Shown one piece after another: positions 33,278 through 41,408 of a stretch of DNA of 61,415 nucleotides; position 1 is the first letter of the stretch; each line of letters starts with the position of its first letter. Below the pieces are notes generated by a model. It was given only the letters and a program-made list of their open reading frames with translations. It was not told the DNA's origin and made no database searches. The position numbers were made by a program, and so were the translations under genes. Location of the stretch: the NCBI GenBank assembly GCA_964462945.1, contig CAYWZW010000026.1, positions 1-61,415 on the forward strand, given 5' to 3'. This stretch comes from GCA-020343675 sp964462945 (GTDB lineage Bacteria > Planctomycetota > Phycisphaerae > Sedimentisphaerales > Anaerobacaceae).

Positions 33278-35491
33278 ATGAGCAAATCCAGAGGGTTCCT
33301 GTCGATTGCGATTCCGAGCGGAACAGTCTTTCTCTCAAGTTTCTGTATCATGGTGCTGGAGTTAGTGGCGGCCCGCCTGATTGCCAGGCACCTGGGATCA
33401 TCTTTGTACACGTGGACGGCGGTCATCGGAGTCGTTCTGGCGGGCATCACGATAGGCAACTATATAGGCGGGCGTATTGCGGACAGATTCCCCGCGAGAA
33501 AAACGCTCGCTGTACTTTTTGTGCTTTCTTCCGTTGCGTGCGTTGTCACGGTGATTCTGAACAATCTGGTTGGCCAGTGGCTTTGGTTGTGGCGGTTCGG
33601 CTGGCCCGTCCTCGTGTTCAGTCACGTGTCTGTAGTATTTCTGATTCCGTCCACACTGCTGGGGACGATCAGTCCGGTCGTGGCAAAGATGGCTCTTGCC
33701 CGGAGGCTGCCGACGGGCCGAACAGTGGGGGACATATATGCCTGGGGCGCCGCCGGAAGTATTGCAGGGACTTTTGCGACCGGGTACTATCTCATTCCGG
33801 CGATGGGGACAGCCGCCATTATCTGGATGGTGGCAGGGGTCTTGCTGGTGTTGGCCGTTCTCTATTGGGCCAGACTCTGGGTCGTATATTTGTGGGCGGC
33901 GATCTTTGTTGCCCTGATGACCCTGGGTCTGGCGTCTGCCGGTTGGGCCGCGGGCAGCGGCGCTGCTCTTGCCCTGAGAGAGAAGCTCGATCCACAAATT
34001 ATCTACGAAGATGAGAGCCCGTATTGCTACATCGCTGTAAGGCGCGTCTCCGAAAGTCCGGATCGACGTGCTTTCATGCAGGACAAGCTTGTGCACAGCG
34101 ACATCGAAATGGACAACGTGCTCGATCTGAAATATTCCTACGAGCGGATTCACGCCGCAGCTACGCATTTGTTAAGCCGGGGCATGGACAAGCTCTCGGT
34201 TCTGGTCATCGGAGGGGGAGGCTACGTCTTTCCCCGATATGTCGAGCAGGTCTGGCCCGGCAGCCGCATCGATGTCGTCGAAATTGATCCGGGCGTCACC
34301 GAGGCGGCGATGCGGGCCTTCGGCCTCCAAAGGAATACGCCCATTAACGCGTTTACGATGGATGCACGCGCGTACGTCAGTCAAGTGCTGGAGGCAAGCC
34401 GGGCGGCCGGGGAAAAGACGCTGTACGATTTCATATACGAGGATGCTTTGAACGATTATTCGATACCGTATCAGCTCACGACGAAAGAATTTAACGACAA
34501 GATAGCCCGCATACTGACCGACCAGGGCGTTTACATGGTCGAGCTGATAGACGTTTATGACAGCGGCCTGTTTGTCGGCGCATTCGTCAATACCCTTGAA
34601 AAGACATTTCCTTACGTTCATGTGGTCACTGAAAATGGACCTCGATCAGGACGCAATACTTTTGTGATCATTGCCTGCCGACGAGCAATTGACCTCGAAA
34701 AGCTCCGCCTGCAAAAACCGGCGGAGAGCTTGGATTTGTGGATATTGAGCGATTCTGACATTGAGATATTGAAAGAAAAGGCGCACGGACTTGTGTTGAC
34801 GGACGACCATGCCCCTGTTGAGAATCTGCTCGCCCCCGTCGTGCTCAAGGATGCTATGGATTTGCTGGCCGGCAAATACCGTACGCAGGCAGAGGAGTTG
34901 ATCAGGCAGGGACGATTGGATGAAAGCATCTCCAGGTACAGAGCCATGATTGAGGTGGACCCGGCATCGTCGATGGAGGCATATAACAAGATCGGAATGA
35001 TTCGGGCGGACCAGGGCAGGCTTCAGGAAGCGGTTGAGGCTTTCCAGAGTGCTCTTGAGTACAACCGGGGAGCCGAAACAAAGCAGAGTTTGTCAAATCT
35101 CTATTACAATATGGGCATCGTATCGCAAAGATTAGGCAACAAAGAGCAAGCTCTGGGGCATTTGACCAAGGCGATTGAGGGGTATCGAGAAGATTTAGTC
35201 AAGAACCCGGATTCGGCCAGGATAGCCGGCAGGCTCGGCAATGCCCTGGCGGCCATCGGGAATTTTGCCCAGGCCGCCACATATTTTCAGCAAGCGGTGA
35301 ATCTGGATCCCTACGATGCGAAAAACCATTCCATGCTCGCGCAGGCACTGGTTATTCAAAAGCGCCGGGATGAAGCTGTTGCGGGCCTCAAGAAAGCGAT
35401 TGCCTTCATGTCGCGAGCAGGCAACGACGGGGCGGCAGCGGAATTGCAAAAGTATCTTCAATCTATTGAATCCAGGAGATCCGATCAGTGA
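33278..35491 (+). CDS. membrane spermidine-synthase-like protein with TPR tail
   Basis: 737 residues in three parts. Residues 1 to about 225 hold several transmembrane helices, of the membrane part seen in fused spermidine synthases (FLSSFCIMVLELVAARLIARHLGSSLYTW). About 300-520 is a methyltransferase-like fold with VLVIGGGGYVFPRYVE and VVEIDPGVTEAA for nucleotide binding. About 535 to the end is TPR repeats. A true aminopropyltransferase needs key acidic residues: the segment IYEDALNDYSIPYQLTT keeps some of this, but activity on putrescine is not certain. AAGGAT precedes the ATG. Its end overlaps the convergent lipoprotein gene by 7 nt. Confidence 0.82.
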   Translation: MSKSRGFLSIAIPSGTVFLSSFCIMVLELVAARLIARHLGSSLYTWTAVIGVVLAGITIGNYIGGRIADRFPARKTLAVLFVLSSVACVVTVILNNLVGQWLWLWRFGWPVLVFSHVSVVFLIPSTLLGTISPVVAKMALARRLPTGRTVGDIYAWGAAGSIAGTFATGYYLIPAMGTAAIIWMVAGVLLVLAVLYWARLWVVYLWAAIFVALMTLGLASAGWAAGSGAALALREKLDPQIIYEDESPYCYIAVRRVSESPDRRAFMQDKLVHSDIEMDNVLDLKYSYERIHAAATHLLSRGMDKLSVLVIGGGGYVFPRYVEQVWPGSRIDVVEIDPGVTEAAMRAFGLQRNTPINAFTMDARAYVSQVLEASRAAGEKTLYDFIYEDALNDYSIPYQLTTKEFNDKIARILTDQGVYMVELIDVYDSGLFVGAFVNTLEKTFPYVHVVTENGPRSGRNTFVIIACRRAIDLEKLRLQKPAESLDLWILSDSDIEILKEKAHGLVLTDDHAPVENLLAPVVLKDAMDLLAGKYRTQAEELIRQGRLDESISRYRAMIEVDPASSMEAYNKIGMIRADQGRLQEAVEAFQSALEYNRGAETKQSLSNLYYNMGIVSQRLGNKEQALGHLTKAIEGYREDLVKNPDSARIAGRLGNALAAIGNFAQAATYFQQAVNLDPYDAKNHSMLAQALVIQKRRDEAVAGLKKAIAFMSRAGNDGAAAELQKYLQSIESRRSDQ

Positions 35492-36078
35492 AGAACGGGC
35501 TGCTTGGGTTCTTCGGGAGCCTTTTGAAAAAGCACACCTTCGTGGGGGGCGTCATTGGGATCGACGATCAGCCTGTGATTGTGATATTTCTTCGTATCGG
35601 CAACGTACTCGGGAAAGCTGAACCGTTCCGCCCACCACGACCGGCCGTCTCCTGAAATCGAACCGACGAAAATGTCCCGTGTCTTGCCTCGGAGTACACT
35701 CTTACCGAGCTCGACGCGAAAGCGCTCTATCGTGATCTCGACAATCAGCTCGCGCTGCTCGTGCGAGTACTGAACCACCCATGGACCCGGCTCAAACACT
35801 CCTTTGCCGCCCAATTGCATCGGCACGGTGGTGACCTGCCCCGGTTTCATTGTGACCCTGCCGAGACTGATCACCGCCGACGAAATTCTCCCATCCGGCT
35901 CAAAGACAATTTCCCAGCCGCCGGTATCTGCTGTCCACTTTCCAACGAGAAAACCGGGGAATTGTCCGTCACCGTCAATGATGACTTCGACGCCACTGTT
36001 TTTCCACGCGGGACTTTGACAGCCGTGGAGCAGAGAAGTGAACAGGCTGCACACCAGCAACAGTGCTAATCGTCTCAT
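35485..36078 (-). CDS. putative lipoprotein of unknown function
   Basis: 197 residues. The signal sequence MRRLALLLVCSLFTSLLHGC ends in a lipobox with Cys20. The remaining sequence is beta-rich (VGKWTADTGGWEIVFEPDGRISSAVISLG...) and recalls small lipocalin-like domains, but no family is recognised. AGGA lies upstream of the ATG. The 3' end overlaps the convergent neighbour's last codons. Confidence 0.65.
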   Translation of the reverse strand: MRRLALLLVCSLFTSLLHGCQSPAWKNSGVEVIIDGDGQFPGFLVGKWTADTGGWEIVFEPDGRISSAVISLGRVTMKPGQVTTVPMQLGGKGVFEPGPWVVQYSHEQRELIVEITIERFRVELGKSVLRGKTRDIFVGSISGDGRSWWAERFSFPEYVADTKKYHNHRLIVDPNDAPHEGVLFQKAPEEPKQPVLH

Positions 36079-36196
36079 GAGTCGATCCTAATGTGCCGGT
36101 CGATCTTCGACGGCGCCTCAGTTATTAGCTGGACTCTTACCATAAGCAAAGAACCGATGGATTCTAAGGACCCTGGGCGCAAGCCGCAAGGCAAAA

Positions 36197-36226
36197 AAAG
36201 AGGCGCGTCAGGAAACGCGCCTCTTT
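36197..36226 (-). terminator. intrinsic terminator of the PEP-CTERM gene
   Basis: A perfect 12-bp stem (AAAGAGGCGCGT/ACGCGCCTCTTT) with a 6-nt loop lies 40 nt beyond the PEP-CTERM stop codon at 36266. Seven A residues on the plus strand before it give a T-run on the minus strand. It is the clearest terminator in the window. Confidence 0.9.
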
Positions 36227-36265
36227 GCTAATTGATTTTTTTTGGCCTTAACCAAGGCGGATGTC

Positions 36266-36760
36266 TTATTTGCGGCGCAGGAACAGGCCGCCAAGCCCAA
36301 GCAGCAAAACGGTCATCGGCTCAGGAACAACGGTCAAGAGCACTGAAGCGACCGGGATAGTGAACTCGGGATCGAGGAAGAGCGAGACCCTGGCAGTACT
36401 ACCCACGGCCCCGGTGAAACCGATGGTAAACTGCGGCCCCACACCAATGGCGGGAACGCCTCCCGGACTCATCCCGACGGTGAGCTCATAACCCGTGCCC
36501 CAGCCGGCCTCTGAATACGGTGAAGCGGCGCCTATATTACCGGCCGCATCAAGTGTGACGGCGGTGGTCAGCACGCCGCCCGAGCCGTCTTCAACGACAA
36601 TATAGCCGAGCCAACTGGAAGTGTCCTCACCGACAACGGTAATGGTGGCGTTTTCCTGAACCTCAAAGCTGTCGCCGACCTGGCCATCGACTTGGATGAA
36701 CACGGCGTTTGCCGCCGATGCCAGTCCAAGTACCAAAATCAACACGAACAATCTTCTCAT
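36266..36760 (-). CDS. PEP-CTERM sorting-domain protein
   Basis: 164 residues. A signal peptide (FVLILVLGLASAANA) is followed by a low-complexity beta-rich body and the C-terminal sorting signal VPEPMTVLLLGLGGLFLRRK (PEP motif, hydrophobic helix, basic tail). Such proteins are processed by an exosortase and often end up at the cell surface or in the extracellular matrix. Two ATGs overlap the start; the second (36760) has better spacing (6 nt) from AAAGGAG. No exosortase gene is in the window. Confidence 0.9.
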   Translation of the reverse strand: MRRLFVLILVLGLASAANAVFIQVDGQVGDSFEVQENATITVVGEDTSSWLGYIVVEDGSGGVLTTAVTLDAAGNIGAASPYSEAGWGTGYELTVGMSPGGVPAIGVGPQFTIGFTGAVGSTARVSLFLDPEFTIPVASVLLTVVPEPMTVLLLGLGGLFLRRK

Positions 36761-36860
36761 CATCTTCTCCTTTCATTTCGTCTGAACAGCACTGTCCATC
36801 CGAAACAACTGAGTCTGTCTTTCTTCAAACCCGCCGGTCATCGCCTTTGCGTCGAGTCCG

Positions 36861-37760
36861 CTACGGACAATCCGGCGCCGGCTTATCGGCGGCTTGCCAG
36901 TTGGCAATCAGGATGTCCAGGTCGTTGGTCGAAACGCGAAACCCGCTCTTACCCTGTGAGAGATGGTCGAAGTCGGCACAAATCAAAAGAACGCCGCCGA
37001 CTTTCTGGCCGTCAATCTGTTCAAGAGTCTTGTTCCAGGATGCAATCAGGATGTCCAGATCATTGGTAGATACCCAGAATTTCTGCTTGCCCTGAGAGGT
37101 GCCGTCCGCGTCGCCATGGCACTGTCTTGCATTCAGGCTGGCGATCCAGCAGTCGGGTTTGCCCACGGCTTGCCATTGGTCCGGCTGCGGCCCTGTATAA
37201 CCGCTGGCAGCACCGCCGACCGGAACATTCGTTGCGCCGGCTAAATCCACGGTGGCTTCGGAAGCGTTCTCCAGCACCACGTTGCCGCGGGTTGCATTCG
37301 TGGCAACAGTCACTTTGCAGGGTCCGCTGAGGGTGATCACGCAGAGTCTGCCCTGCAGAGGGGGGGCCTTGGTGTCATAAAGCGAACCCATCTCGATGGT
37401 GATCCCGCTTGTGCCGAGTCCACCCAGCGCGCCGGGATCATTGGCATCTGCCACGGGTGTATAGCCCTGTTTGGCCCAATCACTGACCTCGCCGGTCACC
37501 GCGTCAACGGTAATGTACCGGCTGAAGTTGGCCGGGAAGATACCATATCCGTTGTTGTTATCCCCAACCGCGAAGTCGCTGATGGCTTCAATCGTGCCGG
37601 CATCAACTGTGATGTCCAGAGCAAACGCCCTGACCAGCTCGGTCCCTGAGTAGCCAATGGCTGCTTTTCCGTCGCCCAGATCCGTCACGGTGATAGCCAC
37701 GGTTGCCAGGGCAGGAGTGGCCAGCACAGCCACCACTAAAGAGAAAATGATTGCTCTCAT
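36861..37760 (-). CDS. secreted protein with dockerin-like C-terminal repeats
   Basis: 299 residues with a signal peptide. An immunoglobulin/cohesin-like beta domain (about 20-190, VTDLGDGKAAIGYSGTELVRAFALDITV...) is followed by two C-terminal repeats: CHGDADG...KFWVSTNDLDILIASW and CADFDHL...GFRVSTNDLDILIANW. These are calcium-binding dockerin-like or EF-hand-like units. The N-terminal fold resembles the cohesin side, so the protein could have both a cohesin-like and a dockerin-like part. AAGGAG lies upstream. It neighbours the PEP-CTERM gene and points the same way. Confidence 0.83.
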   Translation of the reverse strand: MRAIIFSLVVAVLATPALATVAITVTDLGDGKAAIGYSGTELVRAFALDITVDAGTIEAISDFAVGDNNNGYGIFPANFSRYITVDAVTGEVSDWAKQGYTPVADANDPGALGGLGTSGITIEMGSLYDTKAPPLQGRLCVITLSGPCKVTVATNATRGNVVLENASEATVDLAGATNVPVGGAASGYTGPQPDQWQAVGKPDCWIASLNARQCHGDADGTSQGKQKFWVSTNDLDILIASWNKTLEQIDGQKVGGVLLICADFDHLSQGKSGFRVSTNDLDILIANWQAADKPAPDCP

Positions 37761-38329
37761 AACACAACTCCTTCCTTTTCCTTTTCTTCTTCTTCTTCGC
37801 AGAACTGTGCGCTCTGCACTGTCTTGGTTAATTGTATCCTAACACAAGTCTCGATTCACTTCAAGAAAAAAATGCAGAAAACCGCAAAAAAGGGTGAAGC
37901 CGGAGGGACGCACCCGGAAATTCCTCTCGTCTGCTGCGTCGGCGGAAACATGCGCTCAGAATCGCCGGGCCGAGCAGTTCATTCGAAGCAGACCCGGTAT
38001 GTCCACACGGATCAAAGCGCAAGGATACAAGAAAGCAAAAAAGCCCAAGATTTAGGGTATGAGTAGCCGATTTAAGGCATGGAAAGACCACCGAGCGTAT
38101 GTCCGGTCCGGTAAAGTAAACCCAAAGGGGTTTTCCGAGAAATATACCCCCAATTCTCATTTTGGGAGTTTTCTTGTGGGCACCGGCTTGGCGGGCTTGA
38201 CTGAGTGATTTTGGCGTTCGTCATGATGACCAATGGCCTCGGTTGGGCATCTTGCTGTCAGAGCGGTTTTTCTCCCTTTTTTGGGGTTCGGGTATGCAAT
38301 TTTGACGGCGCTGTGTTAATGTTATCGTT
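37761..38329. other. intergenic region between the dockerin-like gene and rodA
   Basis: About 570 bp. It contains a pyrimidine-rich run at 37774-37798 (TTC repeats), a possible minus-strand promoter for the dockerin-like gene near 37830-37865, and small palindromes at 38120-38137 and 38150-38165. A 99-codon frame on the minus strand (37861-38160) has no ribosome site and unusual composition, so I do not call it. Confidence 0.5.
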
Positions 38330-39583
38330 ATGTATGACTTCCTGAAGGGACGACTGGTCGCTGTACGACTTTGCCTGCTGGCTGCCGTGCTGATTCTGAT
38401 CGGCATCGGGATAGCCACTATTTACTCTGTCGGCCACCCTGCCGATCCCAGCCCGGCCGCCCAAGCGGAGGATTTGAGCGGCTACTGGAAGAAGCAGATC
38501 ATGTTCAGCGTAGTCGGGATTGCGGGCTTCATGGCGGTCAATTCGGTCAATTACAGACGCTTTGGGCAGTTGAGCTACTGGATCTTTGCCGTTGTGCTCG
38601 CGCTGCTGGCGGCGCTGCTTGTAAGCAAGTATGTGGTTGAGCTGCCTTTCGCGAGGCCCAGGGCCGGGACGTATCGTTGGCTTTGGCTGACGGTGGGCGG
38701 GCATACGCTGCCCGCGGTTCAACCTTCGGAGTTCTGCAAGCTGGCGTATGTTATGGCTCTGGCGTGGTATCTGAGATATCGCAGCAACTACCGGAACTTC
38801 AAGGCCCTTATCGGGCCTTTTGCCCTGGCGCTTTTGCCGATGGTTCTGATCCTGCCCGAACCCAACCTTGGAACTGTGCTGCTCATGATGCCGATTCTGT
38901 TCACCATGCTGTTTGTCGCCGGGGCCAAGGTCAAGCACCTTCTGATTATTGTTCTTATGGTGCTTCTGGTCAGTCCGATGCTCTGGTCCAAGATGAGGCC
39001 CTACCAGCGAATCAGGATCAGCAGTCTGTTTCTGCAGAGCGGCTGGATTCGCGAGAAAGCCGAGCAACATTCATGGCTGGGCCATATTCTTGTGGGCACG
39101 CAATTCAGCGAGAGTAAATGGAAGAACGACTGGGGATTGCATCTGATCCGCTCGAAATACGCCGTGGCGTCGGGGGGGGCCACGGGGTACGGCTTTCGGC
39201 GCGGGCCTTTTGTCAAGTACGGCTTTCTCATGGAAAGACACAATGATTTCATCTTCGCCGTCATCGCACAGCAATGGGGTTTTATGGGCTGTCTGGCCGT
39301 GATCGGGCTTTACGTTATCATTGTCGGCTGCGGGCTGGAAATAGCCGCGAACAATACCGACCCATTCGGCAAATTGCTTGCCGTTGGTATTGTCGCCGTG
39401 CTTGCCGTCGAGGTCATCATCAATGTGAGTATGACCATGGGGCTGATGCCGATCACGGGCCTGACTTTGCCGCTGGTCAGCTATGGGGGCTCGAGCCTTG
39501 TGGCGAGCATGATTTCCGTGGGCCTGCTGAACAACATCGGGCGGTGCAGACCGTTCAGCGTGGCCCCAAAGCGCAACCTTTAA
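38330..39583 (+). CDS. rodA: RodA/FtsW-family peptidoglycan polymerase
   Basis: 417 residues with about ten transmembrane helices. SEDS-family hallmarks are IGIGIATIYSVG near the N-terminus, VQPSEFCKLAYV, ERHNDFIFAVIAQQWG (Asp306, the conserved extracellular acid) and PITGLTLPLVSYGGSSLVASMISVGLL. SEDS proteins polymerise lipid II glycan strands with a partner class-B PBP. The motif usually read as E/QPDLGT is EPNLGT here (Asn179 for Asp). No ribosome site is evident. murJ follows 43 nt after the stop, pairing polymerase and flippase. Confidence 0.93.
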   Translation: MYDFLKGRLVAVRLCLLAAVLILIGIGIATIYSVGHPADPSPAAQAEDLSGYWKKQIMFSVVGIAGFMAVNSVNYRRFGQLSYWIFAVVLALLAALLVSKYVVELPFARPRAGTYRWLWLTVGGHTLPAVQPSEFCKLAYVMALAWYLRYRSNYRNFKALIGPFALALLPMVLILPEPNLGTVLLMMPILFTMLFVAGAKVKHLLIIVLMVLLVSPMLWSKMRPYQRIRISSLFLQSGWIREKAEQHSWLGHILVGTQFSESKWKNDWGLHLIRSKYAVASGGATGYGFRRGPFVKYGFLMERHNDFIFAVIAQQWGFMGCLAVIGLYVIIVGCGLEIAANNTDPFGKLLAVGIVAVLAVEVIINVSMTMGLMPITGLTLPLVSYGGSSLVASMISVGLLNNIGRCRPFSVAPKRNL

Positions 39584-39626
39584 CCCGCCGGCTTCGGTCT
39601 GCAAATCGGGCGGCAAGGTGTGAGAA

Positions 39627-41177
39627 ATGATAAGAGGTTTTAGAAAAATTGCCTTTCTTACGATGATCAGCAGGATACTCGGCATGTTGCGGGATATGGC
39701 CTTCGCCCATTTCTTTGGCGCCGACTGGCTGATGACCGCCTGGACGATGGGATTCAAAGTGCCGAATCTGGCTCGAAGGCTTTTTGGCGAAGGGGCGGCA
39801 TCCGCATCTCTCATCCCCGTGTATAGCCAGGAGCTTCATAACGACCCAAAGCGGGCGGGACGGTTAGCGAACACCGTGGTGACTGTTGTGTTCGCCATAC
39901 TCGCCGCGGTAGTCCTCATCGGTGAGGGGCTGATCCTGGGCTATTACGGTTTTTTTGAAACCAGAACCGGCCCTCGGCTCGGACTGCTCTTGTGCGCCAT
40001 CATGCTGCCCTACATGGTATCTGTTTGTATATGCGCAATCCAGGGCGGCGTCCTGAACGTGCACGGACATTTCGCCATCCCTGCGGCGGCGCCCATCGTG
40101 TTGAATGTGTTCATTGTTGGGAGCATCTTGTTTGCAGCAAGGGTTTTGAAGATTGGGCCGGAACGGCAGGTTTTCTGGGTTGCCGCTGCGGTCCTGATCT
40201 CAGGACTTGTCCAGATTGCAATTCAGATTCCGTCTTTGCGAGCCAGCGGAGTCCCAATAAGGCCCGCGTGGGATATTCGTTCTGAGGCGTTTAAGAAAGT
40301 CATTGTTCTGATGGGGCCTATGATATTGGGTCTGGCGGTGACGCAGTTGAACACGCTTGCCGACGACGTCATAGCGCTTTGCTTCATGGACAAGGGGGGT
40401 TATCCGTTGAGCTACGGGGCGCCTTCCCATTTGTACTATGCCCAGCGGCTTTACCAATTCCCTTTGGGCGTGCTGGGCATCTCGCTGGCGACGGCGATCT
40501 TTCCGGTGATGAGCTCGGATGCCGCCAAAAAGGACTTTGATGCGCTGACCAGGACGATCGCCCGCGGAACCAAGGCTGCCCTGTTCGTTGCAATTCCGGC
40601 GACCGCAGGGATCTTCCTGGTTGCCAGGCCGCTGGTTGCAGCCCTGTTTGAGCACGGCAGCTTCGAAAGTGCGGATACATCGACCGTTGCGCGGACGCTG
40701 TCCTTTTACGCCGTGGGCTTGTGCGGCTATTTCCTCCAGCAGGTGACGACGCGGGCATTTTATTCGATACAGGATTCAAAGACCCCTGCCAAGAGTGCCG
40801 TCGTCGCCGTCATCGCCAATGTTGTTTTGAATCTGACTCTTATCTGGTTCTTAGGCACAGCGGGCTTGGCCGCCGCCACAGCAGCGTGCTCGTACTTGCA
40901 GGTCATAGTTCTTGTCACGGTGCTCCGCAGGAGAATCGGCCGTTCCATCTGGGATGGACTACCGGAGACTGTGACCAAGACACTGGCCGCCACCGCCCTT
41001 ATGGTGCTGGCCGGGATAACAATCATGATTCTGATGAGGAATCTGCCGGCGGGCAGATTCTCGGACGTCCTGAGGCTGGCCGTGGTCGTCCCGTCGGCGG
41101 CGGCGGTGTATGTGCTGGCCGCAAAGCTGCTGCGTATCGAGATGCTTTCCCTGCTTACGAGCGGCAAGCCCCATTAG
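39627..41177 (+). CDS. murJ: lipid II flippase MurJ
   Basis: 516 residues, about 14 transmembrane helices, MVF/MATE-like. The N-terminus (ISRILGMLRDMAFAHFFGA) and FKVPNLARRLFGEGAASASLIPVYS match MurJ; charged residues of the central cavity sit in the early helices. It moves lipid II across the cytoplasmic membrane for peptidoglycan synthesis. AAGGTG lies before the ATG. Its coupling to rodA suggests that this organism makes a peptidoglycan wall. Confidence 0.95.
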   Translation: MIRGFRKIAFLTMISRILGMLRDMAFAHFFGADWLMTAWTMGFKVPNLARRLFGEGAASASLIPVYSQELHNDPKRAGRLANTVVTVVFAILAAVVLIGEGLILGYYGFFETRTGPRLGLLLCAIMLPYMVSVCICAIQGGVLNVHGHFAIPAAAPIVLNVFIVGSILFAARVLKIGPERQVFWVAAAVLISGLVQIAIQIPSLRASGVPIRPAWDIRSEAFKKVIVLMGPMILGLAVTQLNTLADDVIALCFMDKGGYPLSYGAPSHLYYAQRLYQFPLGVLGISLATAIFPVMSSDAAKKDFDALTRTIARGTKAALFVAIPATAGIFLVARPLVAALFEHGSFESADTSTVARTLSFYAVGLCGYFLQQVTTRAFYSIQDSKTPAKSAVVAVIANVVLNLTLIWFLGTAGLAAATAACSYLQVIVLVTVLRRRIGRSIWDGLPETVTKTLAATALMVLAGITIMILMRNLPAGRFSDVLRLAVVVPSAAAVYVLAAKLLRIEMLSLLTSGKPH

Positions 41178-41267
41178 GGCCGGATTGACAGGTCGGGCCG
41201 GGACAGCGTTGGTCATGGCAAAAACCGTGTTAATTAACTAAAAACATCGTTTTCGGACAAATGACCC

Positions 41268-41296
41268 TTGACATGTAAGGGTTTAAGTGATATAAA
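41268..41296 (+). promoter_or_regulatory. strong sigma70-type promoter
   Basis: TTGACA (41268-41273), a 17-bp spacer and TATAAA (41291-41296). It lies 112 nt upstream of the TPR gene at 41409 and should give a leader of about 105 nt. Confidence 0.75.
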
Positions 41297-41408
41297 CTCA
41301 GGTACACAAGCTTACCGTTCTTCTTATTAACTGTAAGGCCGAAAAGGACAAGTGCCTAAGACGTGTAAATCCAAAATACGCTTTTTCGCACCTTCACGGG
41401 AGAAGTAG

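Noticed and set aside
37861..38160. 99-codon minus-strand frame
   Set aside because: No ribosome site, no similarity to a family and an odd composition in an intergenic region.
38120..38165. Short palindromes upstream of rodA as a terminator or riboswitch
   Set aside because: Stems are only 5-6 bp without a T-run and match no known riboswitch.
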